Made by a program: the position numbers and the translations under genes. Positions 27,102 to 37,366 of a stretch of DNA of 64,000 nucleotides are shown in pieces. The notes under the pieces are model-generated. The model was not told the DNA's origin and did not search any database. It saw nothing but the letters and a program-made list of their open reading frames with translations. The stretch is from positions 3,906,001 to 3,970,000 of the forward strand of contig NZ_CP013650.1 of NCBI RefSeq assembly GCF_001466725.1, given 5' to 3'. Origin of the DNA: Lacimicrobium alkaliphilum. Its GTDB lineage: Bacteria; Pseudomonadota; Gammaproteobacteria; Enterobacterales; Alteromonadaceae. Each line of letters opens with the position of its first letter. Position 1 is the stretch's first letter.

Positions 27102-29698
27102 ATGACAACAACACAAAAACGGACCATCAGAAGGGTTGGCGCCAGACTGCATCGGTCAACGGCCACAAGGATTGCTCTGGCACTGAGCTGTGCCCTGATT
27201 CTGGGAGGCTGTGACCGGGCTGGCAATAATGTCGCCGATAAAGTACAGCAAGCCTCATCGCAGGCCCCTGTGATCACCCCGGATAACTGGCCAGCCCAGT
27301 CTTCCCCCATAACACGACATGACGCCATAGAGACAAAGGTCCGTGAGCTCCTGAAACAGATGACGCCGGAACAGAAAGTCGGTCAGATTATTCAGGCCGA
27401 CATAGCCTCCGTAACCCCGCAGCAGGTGCGTGATTACTATCTTGGCAGCGTACTCAATGGTGGTAATTCTGCACCCGGGCGCGACAACCGGGCGGGTGCC
27501 CGCGCCTGGCTGGAGCTGGCAGATCAGTTCTGGGCCGCCTCCACCGACACCAGTGACGGTCGGCCTTATATTCCGGTGATGTGGGGCACAGATGCAGTGC
27601 ATGGCCACAGCAATGTCAAAGGGGCCACCATTTTCCCCCATAATATTGGTCTGGGCGCCATGGGTGAGCCGCAACTGCTACGGGAAATTGGCCGTATTAC
27701 GGCTATCGAAATGCAGGTGACCGGGCTGGACTGGACCTTTGCCCCCACCATTGCCGTGGCCAGGGATGACCGCTGGGGCCGCACTTATGAATCCTACAGT
27801 GAGCATCCGGCCAGGGTCGCCGAATACGCGCCGCAGATCTTACAGGGCATTCAGGGTCAACCTGGCAGCGAGGACTTTCTGCAAGGTCAGCATATGCTGG
27901 CCACGGTAAAACATTTTCTCGGTGACGGTGGCACCCTGAACGGCAAAGATCAGGGGGCAACCAGGACAGTGAAGCCAGCTTGCGGGACATTCACGGTGCG
28001 CCCTACTACAGCGCCATCGAGGCCGGAGCGCGGGTAGTGATGGCATCTTACAACAGCTGGCATGGTCACAAGATGCATGGTTTTGCGCCTATGCTCACCG
28101 ATGTGCTGAGAGGACGCATGGGCTTTGATGGCTTTACCGTGGGTGACTGGAACGGTCATGGTCAGATAGAGGGCTGCGAGCCCACAGATTGTCCTGCTTC
28201 CGTGAATGCCGGCCTGGATATGTTTATGGCCCCGGACAGCTGGCAAACGCTGTATCACAACACGCTTGCCCAGGTAAAAGACGGCCGTATCAGCGAGGCC
28301 AGACTGGGTCAGGCCGTCAGTCGTGTACTCAGAATCAAGGCAGAAATGGGCCTGTTTGAGCAGATCACGCCCTCAGCACGACCACTGGCGGGGCGCTATG
28401 AACTGCTCGGAGCCCCAGAACACCGGGCCGTGGCCCGCGAAGCGGCGCGCAAGTCGCTGGTGCTGCTGAAAAACAACGATAATCTGCTACCCCTTTCAGC
28501 CAGCAGCCGGGTACTGGTCGCCGGTGACGGCGCCGATAATATTGGCAAACAAACCGGTGGTTGGACCCTCAGCTGGCAGGGCACAGGCAATAGTAACAGT
28601 GACTTTCCAAATGGCGAGTCGGTTTTCGACGGTATCCGGCAGGCAGTAGAAGCTGCCGGTGGCAGTGTCGAGCTCAGTGCCAACGGGCGTTACAGGGAAA
28701 AGCCTGATGTCGCCATCGTCGTATTCGGCGAACAGCCTTATGCGGAGTTTATCGGTGATCGTTCCCACCTGGCTTTCGATGATGGCCGTGCTCTGGCAAT
28801 CCTCAGCGAACTGAAAGCTAAGGGTATTGCCACCGTGTCGGTGTTTTTGTCCGGCCGGCCCTTATGGGTCAATCCTGAGTTAAATCAGTCCGATGCTTTT
28901 GTGGCGGCTTTTTTACCGGGTAGCGAGGGCGGAGCCATTGCTGATCTGCTGTTCCGGGCTGCCGACGGTACCATTCGCCATGATTTTCGGGGCAGGTTGT
29001 CGTTCTCCTGGCCCGATAACGCTAAAGGCGAACCACTGAACCTCGGCGATGTCGGTTATGCTCCCTTATTCGCCTATGACTATGGTCTGAGCTACGACGA
29101 TAAGCTTAATGTGCCGCAACTGAGCGAAGAATCCGGCCTGGATCCGGCCCAGATCCTCAACGTCGGACGCTATCTGTATGCCGGTAAGGCTGTCAGGCCC
29201 TGGCAATTGCAGTTAGTGGATAGGGGCGACATGACTGTGGTCACCGATGCGCTGCAACACTCCACACATGGCGCAATCAGCGCGGAGGCGACCGATCGCC
29301 ACCAGCAGGAAGACTCGGTGGTGATTAGCTTTACAGCAGATGGTGTGCTGGCGCTGGCCCATGATACAGGCGCGACGGTAGATCTGGCCCGCCTGGCAGA
29401 AGGAGATATGGCACTGGAAATTGAATACCAGCTGCTATCCCTTACCGATAACACTTCGCTGTCAATCGGCATGGCATGTGGCAGTGATTGTGGGGCCAGT
29501 CTGGATTTCACCGAATACTTCTCAGAACAGCAGGGCCGGGGCTGGCAGAGTCTCAAAGTCCCCCTGCGCTGCTTTACCGATATGGATATGACCCGGGTTA
29601 CCAGCCCGCTGGTGCTGCAGGGCAGTGCCGGTACGGTAATCCAACTGGCCAATGTGCGCCTGGCCAATAATGAAGGTCAGGGCCAGTGTGGTCAGTGA
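27102..29698 (+). pseudogene. GH3 exo-glucosidase (ExoP-like) with a frameshift, lipoprotein
   Basis: The first frame (ATG 27102, lipobox LGGC with C37) encodes a GH3 N-terminus up to GDGGTLNGKDQG, then reads nonsense to a stop at 28035-28037. The second frame is open from 27926 to 29698 and resumes exactly in register with LRDIHGAPYY, the nucleophile region GFTVGDWNG (aspartate at 28145), the second GH3 domain and a beta-sandwich C-terminal domain like that of Pseudoalteromonas ExoP. One missing base in the G5 run at 27953-27957 explains the break. The whole would be about 865 residues. Rest of the gene is well kept, so the change is recent, a sequencing error, or a slippage-prone switch. 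It is the last gene of the GH8 operon. Confidence 0.85.
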
Positions 29699-29814
29699 AT
29701 GAGAAGAAAATCCGTCCCTGGACGCTCCACCACAGCGTCCATGCTGTGGAGTGTTCACAATCAAACCAACACCCTCTCCCTTTCAACTCAGTAGCCATAT
29801 TGTCCAAATGGCTA

Positions 29815-30489
29815 TTACGCTTCCAGCAACGCCCTGAGCTGGTGCAAATCCTGCACTTCATGATGGGGCGTAATGCCTTCGGGCCTGGCCTGACCATGAT
29901 GATTCAGCCAACAGGTATGGATACCGGCATTGATGCCACCCTGAACATCTGCATGGGGATTATCACCGACCATCAGAATATTGTCTTTGGGCGGGTTGCC
30001 CAACAGCTTAAAGGTGTGCTCAAAAATATCCGGATGAGGTTTGGCCACTCCGACCTGTTCGGAAATCACCAGGTGCTCGAAGTGATGACTGACCTTGTTG
30101 TTATCCAGTCTTGGCTGCTGCATCTGGGTAAAACCGTTGGTAATAATGCCCAGCGTCGCTTTGCCAGCGAGTGCCTCAAGCAGTTCCGCTGCACCGGGTA
30201 ACAGCCTGCTACTATCGGCCATAGCCTCAACAAAGGCTTCGTTAATAACGGAAGCATCAAGACCGTGTCTGGCCGCCCAATGCTCAAAACGGCGGCGTTG
30301 TAATTCCGCTGAGCTGATTCGCCCCTCCTGATAATCCCGCCACAAAGGCATGCTGACGTCCAGAAACAGGTTGAAATCCTGTTCGGCAAAGTCCAGTTCA
30401 AACCGGGCAAAGGCCAGTCTCAGACCGGCAAAGGCATCGAAGTCAAACAAGGTGTCATCGGCATCGAACAGGATCCATTGATACTGCAT
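29815..30489 (-). CDS. yjjG: Pyrimidine 5'-nucleotidase YjjG (HAD superfamily)
   Basis: A 224-residue HAD-like phosphatase. Motif I is DADDT (9-13) with the nucleophilic aspartate, motif II the ITNGF threonine, motif III the lysine in AKPHPDIF, and motif IV MVGDNPHADV. This matches YjjG, which dephosphorylates dUMP, UMP and non-canonical nucleotides to keep them out of DNA. It follows yjjX by one base, so the two house-cleaning genes form a pair; this is core metabolism sitting between sugar genes. Cytosolic. Confidence 0.9.
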   Translation of the reverse strand: MQYQWILFDADDTLFDFDAFAGLRLAFARFELDFAEQDFNLFLDVSMPLWRDYQEGRISSAELQRRRFEHWAARHGLDASVINEAFVEAMADSSRLLPGAAELLEALAGKATLGIITNGFTQMQQPRLDNNKVSHHFEHLVISEQVGVAKPHPDIFEHTFKLLGNPPKDNILMVGDNPHADVQGGINAGIHTCWLNHHGQARPEGITPHHEVQDLHQLRALLEA

Positions 30490-30490
30490 A

Positions 30491-31033
30491 TTATTCTCCG
30501 TATAGCGTCGGATGTAAGAAAGGCGTCATCGCCATGATCAGCGCCTGACGATAGGCACTTTCACGGCTCTCACAACCATTGGTCAACAGCCCTATAGCGC
30601 CACCCTGTTGTTTGATATTGCGGGTATCGAACAACCGGTCCATCACATCGCCCAGCTCTTCGCCCTGACACAAAGCCTGCCAGGCGACAAGCGGTAACGG
30701 CAGGTTAGCACTGCGCCCCACAGACTGGTGCTGTTGATTAGCGATAACCACATAAGCAAAGGTGGCCGGGCCATGCTCAAAACGGTCCACGCCCCCTTCC
30801 ATAGCCAGATAGTAATCGGCAGATTGATGTTTACGGCAATAGGCCACGCGGTTAATGGCACCCTGAAGGGTTTCGGCCTCCGTCATCGGCTGGTCAGCCA
30901 CCCCCGAAGGGGCTGCAATGCCATGACACTGGATATCAGTATCGGCAAACAGTCTGACAAAGGTTTGTCTGGCGGCATCGATTTTAACCGGATTGGTGGA
31001 ACCCACCTGTACCCTTAATGGCTTGCTACTCAT
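30491..31033 (-). CDS. yjjX: Inosine/xanthosine triphosphatase YjjX
   Basis: A 180-residue protein of the YjjX/NTPase family: VGSTNPVKIDAARQTF at the N-terminus, the AMEGGVDRF active-site segment and the TNGCESRESAYRQALIMAM C-terminus are diagnostic. It hydrolyses ITP and XTP so that deaminated purines do not enter nucleic acids. The open frame begins at a TTG (31048), but the ATG at 31033 gives the standard N-terminus; neither has a strong ribosome site. It is cotranscribed with yjjG, one base downstream. Confidence 0.92.
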   Translation of the reverse strand: MSSKPLRVQVGSTNPVKIDAARQTFVRLFADTDIQCHGIAAPSGVADQPMTEAETLQGAINRVAYCRKHQSADYYLAMEGGVDRFEHGPATFAYVVIANQQHQSVGRSANLPLPLVAWQALCQGEELGDVMDRLFDTRNIKQQGGAIGLLTNGCESRESAYRQALIMAMTPFLHPTLYGE

Positions 31034-31117
31034 AATGGAACTGAACAAGAATGGCGATTAGAGAGTATTTTGCCACAGGTGCGGGTTTCCCCCTACCTTT
31101 GCAGCCCGTTATTCAGA

Positions 31118-31141
31118 CCACTGTGGTGAATACCACGGTGG
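31118..31141. other. Strong hairpin downstream of the D-mannonate dehydratase gene
   Basis: CCACTGTGGT (31118-31127) pairs with ACCACGGTGG (31132-31141) with one G-U pair and a GAAT loop. It lies between the end of the dehydratase gene and the start of yjjX on the same strand. There is no T-run after it, so it is not a textbook intrinsic terminator, but it may limit read-through or shield a 3' end. Confidence 0.4.
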
Positions 31142-31192
31142 CCTGCCAGTGGATGTTGTTATCTGCAGGCTGTAGTCCGTTGCTCGTTGCTG

Positions 31193-32401
31193 CTACCAAT
31201 TAAACAGCGTGCCATCCTCCAGCCGGTTAACCGGAAGATAGGCCCTTTTATAGGGATATCTGGCCGCCAGTTTCTCGTCAATATCCACACCATGGCCCGG
31301 CGATTCGCCACAATACAGATAGCCCTGTTTAAAACGATAGTCGTGAGGAAAGACCTCATCGGTCTGTTCAGTGTGGCGCATATATTCCTGAATACCGAAA
31401 TTGGGTACCCAGGTATCAAAATGCAGCGCCGTGCCCATGGTCACCGGTGACAGATCCGTGGCCCCATGAAATCCGGTGCGCACATGGTACAACTCCGCCA
31501 ATGCGGCGATCCGGCGCAGATGGGTCACTCCGCCGCCATGCACTATTGTGGTACGGATATAGTCAATCAACTGCTCGCTGATCAACTGATGGCAATCATG
31601 GATGGAAGAAAATACTTCACCCACCGCAAGCGGCGTGGTGGTGTGCTGACGGATCAGCCGGAAACCTTCCTGTAATTCAGCGGTGACCGCATCTTCAAGC
31701 CAGAACAGCCTGAAAGGCTCCAGTTCCTTACCCAGCCGCGCGGCTTCAATGGGCGTGAGGCGATGATGCACATCATGCAGCAGATGCACCTCGCCACCGA
31801 ACTGGCGACGCAGTTCGGCAAACAATTGCGGTACATGGTTCAGATACTTGCTGGTAGACCAAAGGTTTTCGCTGGGGAGATCGGCATCAGCCGGTTCATA
31901 AAACAACGTATCTTTAGACACACCGTAGGTAGACGCCAGGCCCGGAACACCAGACTGGGCCCTGATAGCCTGATAACCCAGCTCGCGATATTTGGCCACC
32001 GCGTCGATGGTATCCTCAATATCTTTGCCATTAGCATGCCCATACACCAGCACTTTGTCGCGGCTACGCCCGCCAAGCAACTGATACAGCGGCATATTGG
32101 CAGCCTTGGCCTTAATGTCCCACAGCGCCATATCCACGGCCGCCAGCGCGGTCATACCCACCGGGCCTCTGCGCCAGTAGGCACCACGATAAAAAAACTG
32201 CCAGATATCTTCAATCTGACCGGCATCTTTGCCAATCAGACAGGGGATCATATGCTCTGTCAGGTAGCTGGCCACCGCCAGTTCGCGGCCATTGAGGGTG
32301 GCATCGCCGATACCGTACAGACCCTGATCCGTTTCAATTTTGAGGGTTACAAAATTGCGCCCCGGACTGCAGACGATAACGCGTGCATCGGTGATCTTCA
32401 T
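31193..32401 (-). CDS. manD: D-mannonate dehydratase, enolase superfamily
   Basis: A 402-residue enolase-superfamily protein of the ManD/RspA type. The family length, the N-terminal [18 protein letters not shown], the [10 protein letters not shown] segment, and the metal-ligand strands ending [14 protein letters not shown] and AVGEVF are all present, as is the C-terminal [18 protein letters not shown]. It would convert D-mannonate to 2-keto-3-deoxygluconate in glucuronate catabolism, consistent with GH115 releasing (methyl)glucuronic acid from xylan. It is monocistronic as far as can be seen, transcribed away from the acetylesterase gene. Some ManD-like proteins have low activity or act on gluconate, so the reaction is likely but not certain. 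Confidence 0.88.
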   Translation of the reverse strand: MKITDARVIVCSPGRNFVTLKIETDQGLYGIGDATLNGRELAVASYLTEHMIPCLIGKDAGQIEDIWQFFYRGAYWRRGPVGMTALAAVDMALWDIKAKAANMPLYQLLGGRSRDKVLVYGHANGKDIEDTIDAVAKYRELGYQAIRAQSGVPGLASTYGVSKDTLFYEPADADLPSENLWSTSKYLNHVPQLFAELRRQFGGEVHLLHDVHHRLTPIEAARLGKELEPFRLFWLEDAVTAELQEGFRLIRQHTTTPLAVGEVFSSIHDCHQLISEQLIDYIRTTIVHGGGVTHLRRIAALAELYHVRTGFHGATDLSPVTMGTALHFDTWVPNFGIQEYMRHTEQTDEVFPHDYRFKQGYLYCGESPGHGVDIDEKLAARYPYKRAYLPVNRLEDGTLFNW

Positions 32402-32607
32402 AGCATTATTCCCGACAGAGTAAAAACCATCAGGCTAGCAGCCCGGCACCGCCCTGCAATTCAGTTTACACACAACAGATTTATGGAATACCGCACATAA
32501 GCCCCGATTATGTTTTTTACCACCGGCATAGCCATTATTGTCACTCGCTATTGGCCAGCTCCCTGCCGGTGGTAGGCTGAGCAAAACGATTCAAAGAACA
32601 TCTGTTT

Positions 32608-34521
32608 ATGATCAGAATACTGCTAATTTTTACGCTATTGCTGAGCCCCGTGGTCAGCGCCGATATCCGTCTTCCGAAACTTATCGGCGAAGGCATGGTG
32701 CTGCAAAGGGATACCAAAATCCCCCTTTGGGGCTGGGCGGAGCCGGGCGAGCAGGTGCAGGTTCGACTCAACGGCAGGCTGGTGGGGCAAACCCGAAGCG
32801 ACTCAGAGCAATGGCAGGTAGCACTGCCGCCACAGCCTGCTGGCGGGCCACATCGCATAGAGCTCAGTGGCAATAATCGTATCGTATTGAAGGATGTCTA
32901 TTTTGGCGATGTCTGGGTGGCCTCGGGCCAGTCGAATATGGAACTGCCCATGGCCAGGGTAGCAGAAGCCTACCCACAGGATCTGGAAAACGCAGACTAC
33001 CCACTGATCCGCCAGTTTAAAGTGCCGCAGAAATACAATTTTAAAGCGCCTCAGGATGATGTTGAATCGGGCCAATGGGTGTCCGCCACGCCGGATACTG
33101 TGGCCGGATTTTCTGCGGTGGCCTTCTACTTTGCCCGCGAGCTGTTTGAACACAACAGCGTACCCATTGGCATACTGAATAATGCGTTGGGCGGTTCTCC
33201 GGTAGAGGCCTGGTTAAGCGAAGAAGCACTGCAGGCCTTTCCCGAATCGCTGGCCGAGGCCTCACGCTTTAAGAACGATGCGCTTATTCAGTCAATCACA
33301 CTGGCCGACAAAGCCAAAAACGAACAATGGTATGGCCAACTGCATCAGAATGATGCCGGCCTTAATGCCACTGTCCCCTGGTATGACCCGACGCTGGATG
33401 ACAGCCACTGGCAAACCTTTACTCTGCCTGGTTATCGCAGCCAGCCCTTTACTGGCGTATGGTGGCTGCGTAAAACGCTGACACTGAGCAAGGGGCAGGC
33501 GGAAAATGCCGATATTCTGCGCATGGGCCGGGCTGTGGATGCCGATGAGACCTATATTAACGGGGTAAAGGTGGGTCACACCACCTATCAGTACCCTCCC
33601 AGGCGCTATACCATCCCAAAAGGGTTGTTAAAAGCAGGAGACAACCTGGTTACCATTCGTGTCACCGCCACCAGTAATAAAACCGGTTTTGTGCCAGACA
33701 AACCCTACTGGCTGGGTACCGACAACGACAAACTGACACTAAGCGGACAGTGGAAAATGCGGGACGGCACCACTGCCGAGCCTTTGGAGGGCGATACCTT
33801 TATCCGCTGGAAACCGCTGGGATTATTTAACGGCCTGACGGCGCCCCTGACCCACATGCCTGTTAAAGGCGTTATCTGGTATCAGGGTGAGTCGAACACC
33901 GGCCGCTGGCAGGATTATCACGCCAAATTCACAACCATGATCCGCGACTGGCGCAAGCATTGGGGTCAGGGTGAGCTGCCTTTTCTGTATGTACAACTGG
34001 CAAACTTTATGCAAAAAAGCGATGTGCCCAAAGACAGCAACTGGGCTCGTCTGCGAGAGGCGCAAAGACAGGCCTTGTCTGAGCCCAATACGGCCATGAC
34101 AGTGGCTATCGACACCGGAGAGTGGAACGATATTCACCCGGTTGATAAAAAAACTTTAGGTCAGCGTCTGGCCCTGGCCGCAAGAGCCGTGGCCCTGAAT
34201 GAAGAAATGCCCTATCGGGGCCCGGCGCTGCAATCTGTGACCAGACAAGGGCAACAACTGCAGCTGAGCTTCACACATGCCACTGACGGACTGGTGATCA
34301 AAGACGGCGACGCCTTTGCCATCGCCGCTGCCGACGGGGAGTATCAATGGGCCAAAAAAGTGCAACAGCAGGGCAACAAAATTCTGCTGTCTCACCCGGA
34401 TATCAGAGAACCGGTTAAAGTACGCTACGCCTGGGCAGATAACCCCGAAGCAGTGCTCTACAACGGTGCTGGCCTGCCCGCCAGCCCTTTTCAGGCAGAG
34501 GTGGCACAGGGGAGGCAGTAA
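32608..34521 (+). CDS. Exported SGNH acetylesterase (sialate O-acetylesterase/CE20-like, probable acetyl-xylan esterase)
   Basis: A 637-residue SASA-family hydrolase. An N-terminal signal peptide ends near VSADIR. The SGNH catalytic serine is in VASGQSNMEL, the glycine/asparagine block in LNNALGGSPVEAW, and WYQGESNT marks the next conserved block; the aspartate/histidine block is probably in EWNDIHPVDK. A jelly-roll insertion lies between the halves, as in CE20 acetyl-xylan esterases. It would remove acetyl groups from xylan or oligosaccharides in the periplasm or outside. Transcribed alone; AAAACGATT close to the ATG weakly resembles the LacI-like operator core found elsewhere in the window. 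Sialate as substrate is unlikely given the setting. Confidence 0.85.
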   Translation: MIRILLIFTLLLSPVVSADIRLPKLIGEGMVLQRDTKIPLWGWAEPGEQVQVRLNGRLVGQTRSDSEQWQVALPPQPAGGPHRIELSGNNRIVLKDVYFGDVWVASGQSNMELPMARVAEAYPQDLENADYPLIRQFKVPQKYNFKAPQDDVESGQWVSATPDTVAGFSAVAFYFARELFEHNSVPIGILNNALGGSPVEAWLSEEALQAFPESLAEASRFKNDALIQSITLADKAKNEQWYGQLHQNDAGLNATVPWYDPTLDDSHWQTFTLPGYRSQPFTGVWWLRKTLTLSKGQAENADILRMGRAVDADETYINGVKVGHTTYQYPPRRYTIPKGLLKAGDNLVTIRVTATSNKTGFVPDKPYWLGTDNDKLTLSGQWKMRDGTTAEPLEGDTFIRWKPLGLFNGLTAPLTHMPVKGVIWYQGESNTGRWQDYHAKFTTMIRDWRKHWGQGELPFLYVQLANFMQKSDVPKDSNWARLREAQRQALSEPNTAMTVAIDTGEWNDIHPVDKKTLGQRLALAARAVALNEEMPYRGPALQSVTRQGQQLQLSFTHATDGLVIKDGDAFAIAAADGEYQWAKKVQQQGNKILLSHPDIREPVKVRYAWADNPEAVLYNGAGLPASPFQAEVAQGRQ

Positions 34522-34718
34522 ATATTAGTGATTGATTCTCGCTTGCAAAGCGGGCTGGAAAAGACAGAACTCGAGGGAACGGCGATACTATTTTACACCG
34601 GCCAGATGGCTGGACTGCATCAGTTAGATGTTGCGCAAGCAGCACAAGGATAAGGGACGGCCACATTGACTGCGGCCGATCCAAAAACGGGTGTCAGATA
34701 CCCAAAGGAGGAATACAG

Positions 34719-35078
34719 ATGTCACAGGTAAGCCGCAGCGCAGATTGTGGCAATTCGCCTAAAAACAAGATGGTGGAAGATATCGCTATCGCATTGGAGA
34801 CCCGGGACACGGATTTTCTTAGGTCCATCCTCGATCCTGAAGTGATGTGGAATTATGTGGGTGGCACTGTGACGACCTCAGCAGCCATCCTGGTCCAAGT
34901 CGGTGAGCTGGACAAACCGACCAGTCTGACCGTTGATCATGTTATCTCTCACGGAAAGACTGGGGCCGTCAATGGCTATACCAGAAAAGGGAAAAGTGAA
35001 CAGCGATTCTGCCACGTCATCGAGTTCACTTCTGTGAAATGCAATCGAATCCGTCGAATCGAGTCTTATGGTGAATGA
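34719..35078 (+). CDS. NTF2-like/SnoaL-type small protein
   Basis: A 119-residue cystatin-like alpha+beta protein. KMVEDIAIALETRDTDFLRSILDPEVMWNYVGG is the typical N-terminal helix-loop of NTF2-like domains, and FCHVIEFTSVKCNRIRRIESY the closing strands. Members include isomerases, binding proteins and polyketide cyclases, so no reaction can be assigned. A very strong AAAGGAGG ribosome site sits before the ATG, suggesting good expression. The 197-base gap before it (34522-34718) holds no recognisable gene. It stands alone between the acetylesterase and the convergent DUF6445 gene. No link to xylan use can be shown. Confidence 0.6.
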   Translation: MSQVSRSADCGNSPKNKMVEDIAIALETRDTDFLRSILDPEVMWNYVGGTVTTSAAILVQVGELDKPTSLTVDHVISHGKTGAVNGYTRKGKSEQRFCHVIEFTSVKCNRIRRIESYGE

Positions 35079-35153
35079 GCTGCTGTGAGTTTTTGACTAA
35101 AGCATTCAACTTTTCTCCGTTCTTCAACCAGACAACGAGCAGTAATTTTTCAC

Positions 35154-35852
35154 TCAACAACAATCAATAAAGCTGCTGATAGTGAGGCGGCCCTGGCGGG
35201 GATCCGCTGACAGGCTGGCATTGGCCGGGATGGCGCCGCTGTGCAGGGAGTGTCTTCGATAGACGATCAGACGGTTGAATACTCCCTGCTGTTCCGCAAT
35301 CTTTTCAAATAGCGGCGTATCGCCACTGATATAGCCTTCGCTGGCTTTAGGCAGATTGGGTCCGTTGTTTTCGGCCTCCAGTGAACGGAAATACTCCGGT
35401 GCCCGGCCCTTATCAATGGTTTCAAAGCCGGTTTTTCGATGGCGATAAAAGGCGGTACCGCCCTGATCGCCCTCAAACAAATAGTGCACTGCGGCAAGGG
35501 CATCGCGCTCAGGCGTATCGAAATGGGGTATGCGTTGCAAGAGTTTTAGCTGCTGTGGCGGCGTAGTCACCACCGAAAAGTGGCAGACAGAAAAACTCAA
35601 TGAGTTTGCGGGCAGCCCGAAAGCGTCGATCAGGGTGGATTCGAGGCTTTGCAATAACAACTGGCGGTAACGGGCCGGGGCGGCGGCGCGGATTCCCGGG
35701 TAATAGGGCGAGTTGGCCACAAGGTGCTCTTTGCAGGCCTGCTCCACCAGCCATTGGGACTGGTCAACAAAATTATCCACTACCAGCAGTGGCGCCTGCT
35801 CCTTACCTATATGCAGGCTCTGGATCTGCATATTCTTGTGGGTAGACAACAT
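35154..35852 (-). CDS. DUF6445 family protein, 2OG-Fe(II) oxygenase-like residues
   Basis: A 232-residue protein of the DUF6445 group that accompanies TonB-receptor/halogenase loci. A pattern HxD (H110, D112 in IPHFD), a distal histidine in SLHSG (H204) and an arginine in GRLTISSF (R222) matches the metal and 2-oxoglutarate ligands of Fe(II)/2OG dioxygenases; this assignment is my inference. The open frame extends to 35897, but the ATG at 35852 has GGAGAA 7 bases upstream and starts 4 bases after the halogenase stop, so it is preferred. It is the last gene of the module SapC-cupin-halogenase-DUF6445. A second paralogue is at 42639-43307. Substrate and cell compartment unknown; no signal peptide is seen. 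Confidence 0.75.
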   Translation of the reverse strand: MLSTHKNMQIQSLHIGKEQAPLLVVDNFVDQSQWLVEQACKEHLVANSPYYPGIRAAAPARYRQLLLQSLESTLIDAFGLPANSLSFSVCHFSVVTTPPQQLKLLQRIPHFDTPERDALAAVHYLFEGDQGGTAFYRHRKTGFETIDKGRAPEYFRSLEAENNGPNLPKASEGYISGDTPLFEKIAEQQGVFNRLIVYRRHSLHSGAIPANASLSADPRQGRLTISSFIDCC

Positions 35853-35856
35853 GCTG

Positions 35857-37344
35857 CTATTCTCCCTCAGCCGGGCAATAGCGACCGATAAAGTCACTAT
35901 GTCCGGGCAGTCGTGCCACTACCTGATTGATAGTCCGGCGGATTCCCTGTAAGTGTTGGGTCAGTTGCTGTTCGCTCAGTGTGGAGACAATTTTCTGATA
36001 ACTTTTTGGTATCAGCCGCTGGCCCAGCATCACGTGGGTCCAGGATTCAAGCCGGAATAATTCCTCACCGGTCTGAAACGCATGGGCACCTTCTCTGAAC
36101 AGCTCCATTCTGTGAGCCAGCGAATCGGGGATCGTCATATTGCGGCAATAACGCCAGAATTCGCTGTCATCACGTTCGGTCTGGTGATAATGCAGAATAA
36201 TAAAATCGCGGATTTTCTCCAGTTCGCTGATCGATTGCTGGTTATATTCGTCGATCAGAGGCTGGGTGACACCGTTAAAGGGAAACAGCCTCAGCAAGCG
36301 GATCACGCCGTTCATAAACAAATAGATACTGGTTGATTCCAGCGGTTCGATAAACCCGCTGGACAGCCCCAGTGCCACACAGTTTTTGTTCCAGAACAGT
36401 TTGCGGCGGCCGGTTTTATAGCGCAAAACCCTGGGCGTCATTAATGCCTGTGTCTCCAGATTACCCAGCAGGCGCTCGCGGGCCTGTTCCTCTTGCAGAT
36501 AATCACTGGCATACACCAGGCCATTACCAACTCGATGTTGCAGCGGGATCCGCCATTGCCAGCCCGCATCATGGGCCATGGCCCGGGTGTAAGGCGGCAG
36601 CGTATCGGCAGATTCGGTCTGTACTACTACCGCAGAATCGCAGGGAAGCCAGTGGCCCCAGTCTTCAAAGCCGGTTTGTAGTGTCTGCTCAATCAACAGC
36701 GCCCGGAAACCGGTGCAGTCGATAAACAGATCGCCCTCCAGCTCCTGCCCTGACTCCAGTACCAGCGAGCTGATATCCCCATTGGCATGTTGTCTTACCT
36801 CAGCGATTTTTCCTTCAATTCTTGTGACCCCCTGCGCTTCACTGAAACCGCGCAGAAACCGGGCGTAGCGCCCGGCATCCAGATGGTAGGCGTAACTGAT
36901 ACCGGAGCTGTCTGTTTTGCCGAATTTATGGGCCTGAGCCGCTTGTAATTCATAACAGTAATCTCCCAGTGGCGCGTCGATACCTAATTGCAGACCATGC
37001 AGATAATAGTGCTGAAAATCAGCCAGAAAGCTGCCTTTGCCGGTAGTGCCGAAGGGATGCATATATTTATCGCCAACTTGCCCCCAGTTTTCAAAACTGA
37101 TCCCCAGTTTAAAGGTGGCATCGGTGGCACGCATAAATTCCTGCTCATCGATACCGAGCAGATTGTGGAACAACTGCACCGGTGGAATGGTCGATTCGCC
37201 CACCCCTACGGTGCCGATATCCTCAGACTCCACCAGCACCACTTCGACCAGGCCATTTAGTCTTTTGCTGAGGGCGGCAGCAGCCACCCAGCCTGCGGTA
37301 CCCCCACCGGCAATCACAACTTTTGTTACGACATTATCCTGCAC
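35857..37344 (-). CDS. Flavin-dependent tryptophan halogenase family protein (copy 1)
   Basis: A 495-residue FAD-dependent halogenase-type protein. It has the FAD motif GGGTAGW (13-19), the catalytic lysine in TFKLG (K79, the same number as in PrnA), the family WxWxIP box as WQWRIP (262-267) and FIEPLEST (331-338) with the conserved glutamate. The key residues for making and using hypohalous acid are thus retained. Homologues next to TonB receptors (for example BrvH-type proteins) halogenate free indole in vitro; their physiological substrate is not known. No signal peptide, so cytosolic. It needs a flavin reductase from elsewhere. It lies between the cupin gene (22-base gap) and the DUF6445 gene (4-base gap). 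Confidence 0.87.
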   Translation of the reverse strand: MQDNVVTKVVIAGGGTAGWVAAAALSKRLNGLVEVVLVESEDIGTVGVGESTIPPVQLFHNLLGIDEQEFMRATDATFKLGISFENWGQVGDKYMHPFGTTGKGSFLADFQHYYLHGLQLGIDAPLGDYCYELQAAQAHKFGKTDSSGISYAYHLDAGRYARFLRGFSEAQGVTRIEGKIAEVRQHANGDISSLVLESGQELEGDLFIDCTGFRALLIEQTLQTGFEDWGHWLPCDSAVVVQTESADTLPPYTRAMAHDAGWQWRIPLQHRVGNGLVYASDYLQEEQARERLLGNLETQALMTPRVLRYKTGRRKLFWNKNCVALGLSSGFIEPLESTSIYLFMNGVIRLLRLFPFNGVTQPLIDEYNQQSISELEKIRDFIILHYHQTERDDSEFWRYCRNMTIPDSLAHRMELFREGAHAFQTGEELFRLESWTHVMLGQRLIPKSYQKIVSTLSEQQLTQHLQGIRRTINQVVARLPGHSDFIGRYCPAEGE

Positions 37345-37366
37345 GGCAATTCCTCATTCACTGCGC

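Noticed and set aside
29724..29750. Hairpin CTCC..ACAGC/GCTGTGGAG after the frameshifted GH3 gene as a terminator
   Set aside because: The stem needs a 3-base bulge and has no T-run on either strand, so evidence is too weak to list.
32581..32594. A fifth LacI-like operator before the acetylesterase gene (GCAAAACGATTCAA)
   Set aside because: Only the centre AAAACGATT fits; both outer ends deviate and it is only 14 bases before the ATG. Kept as a weak remark in the gene entry only.
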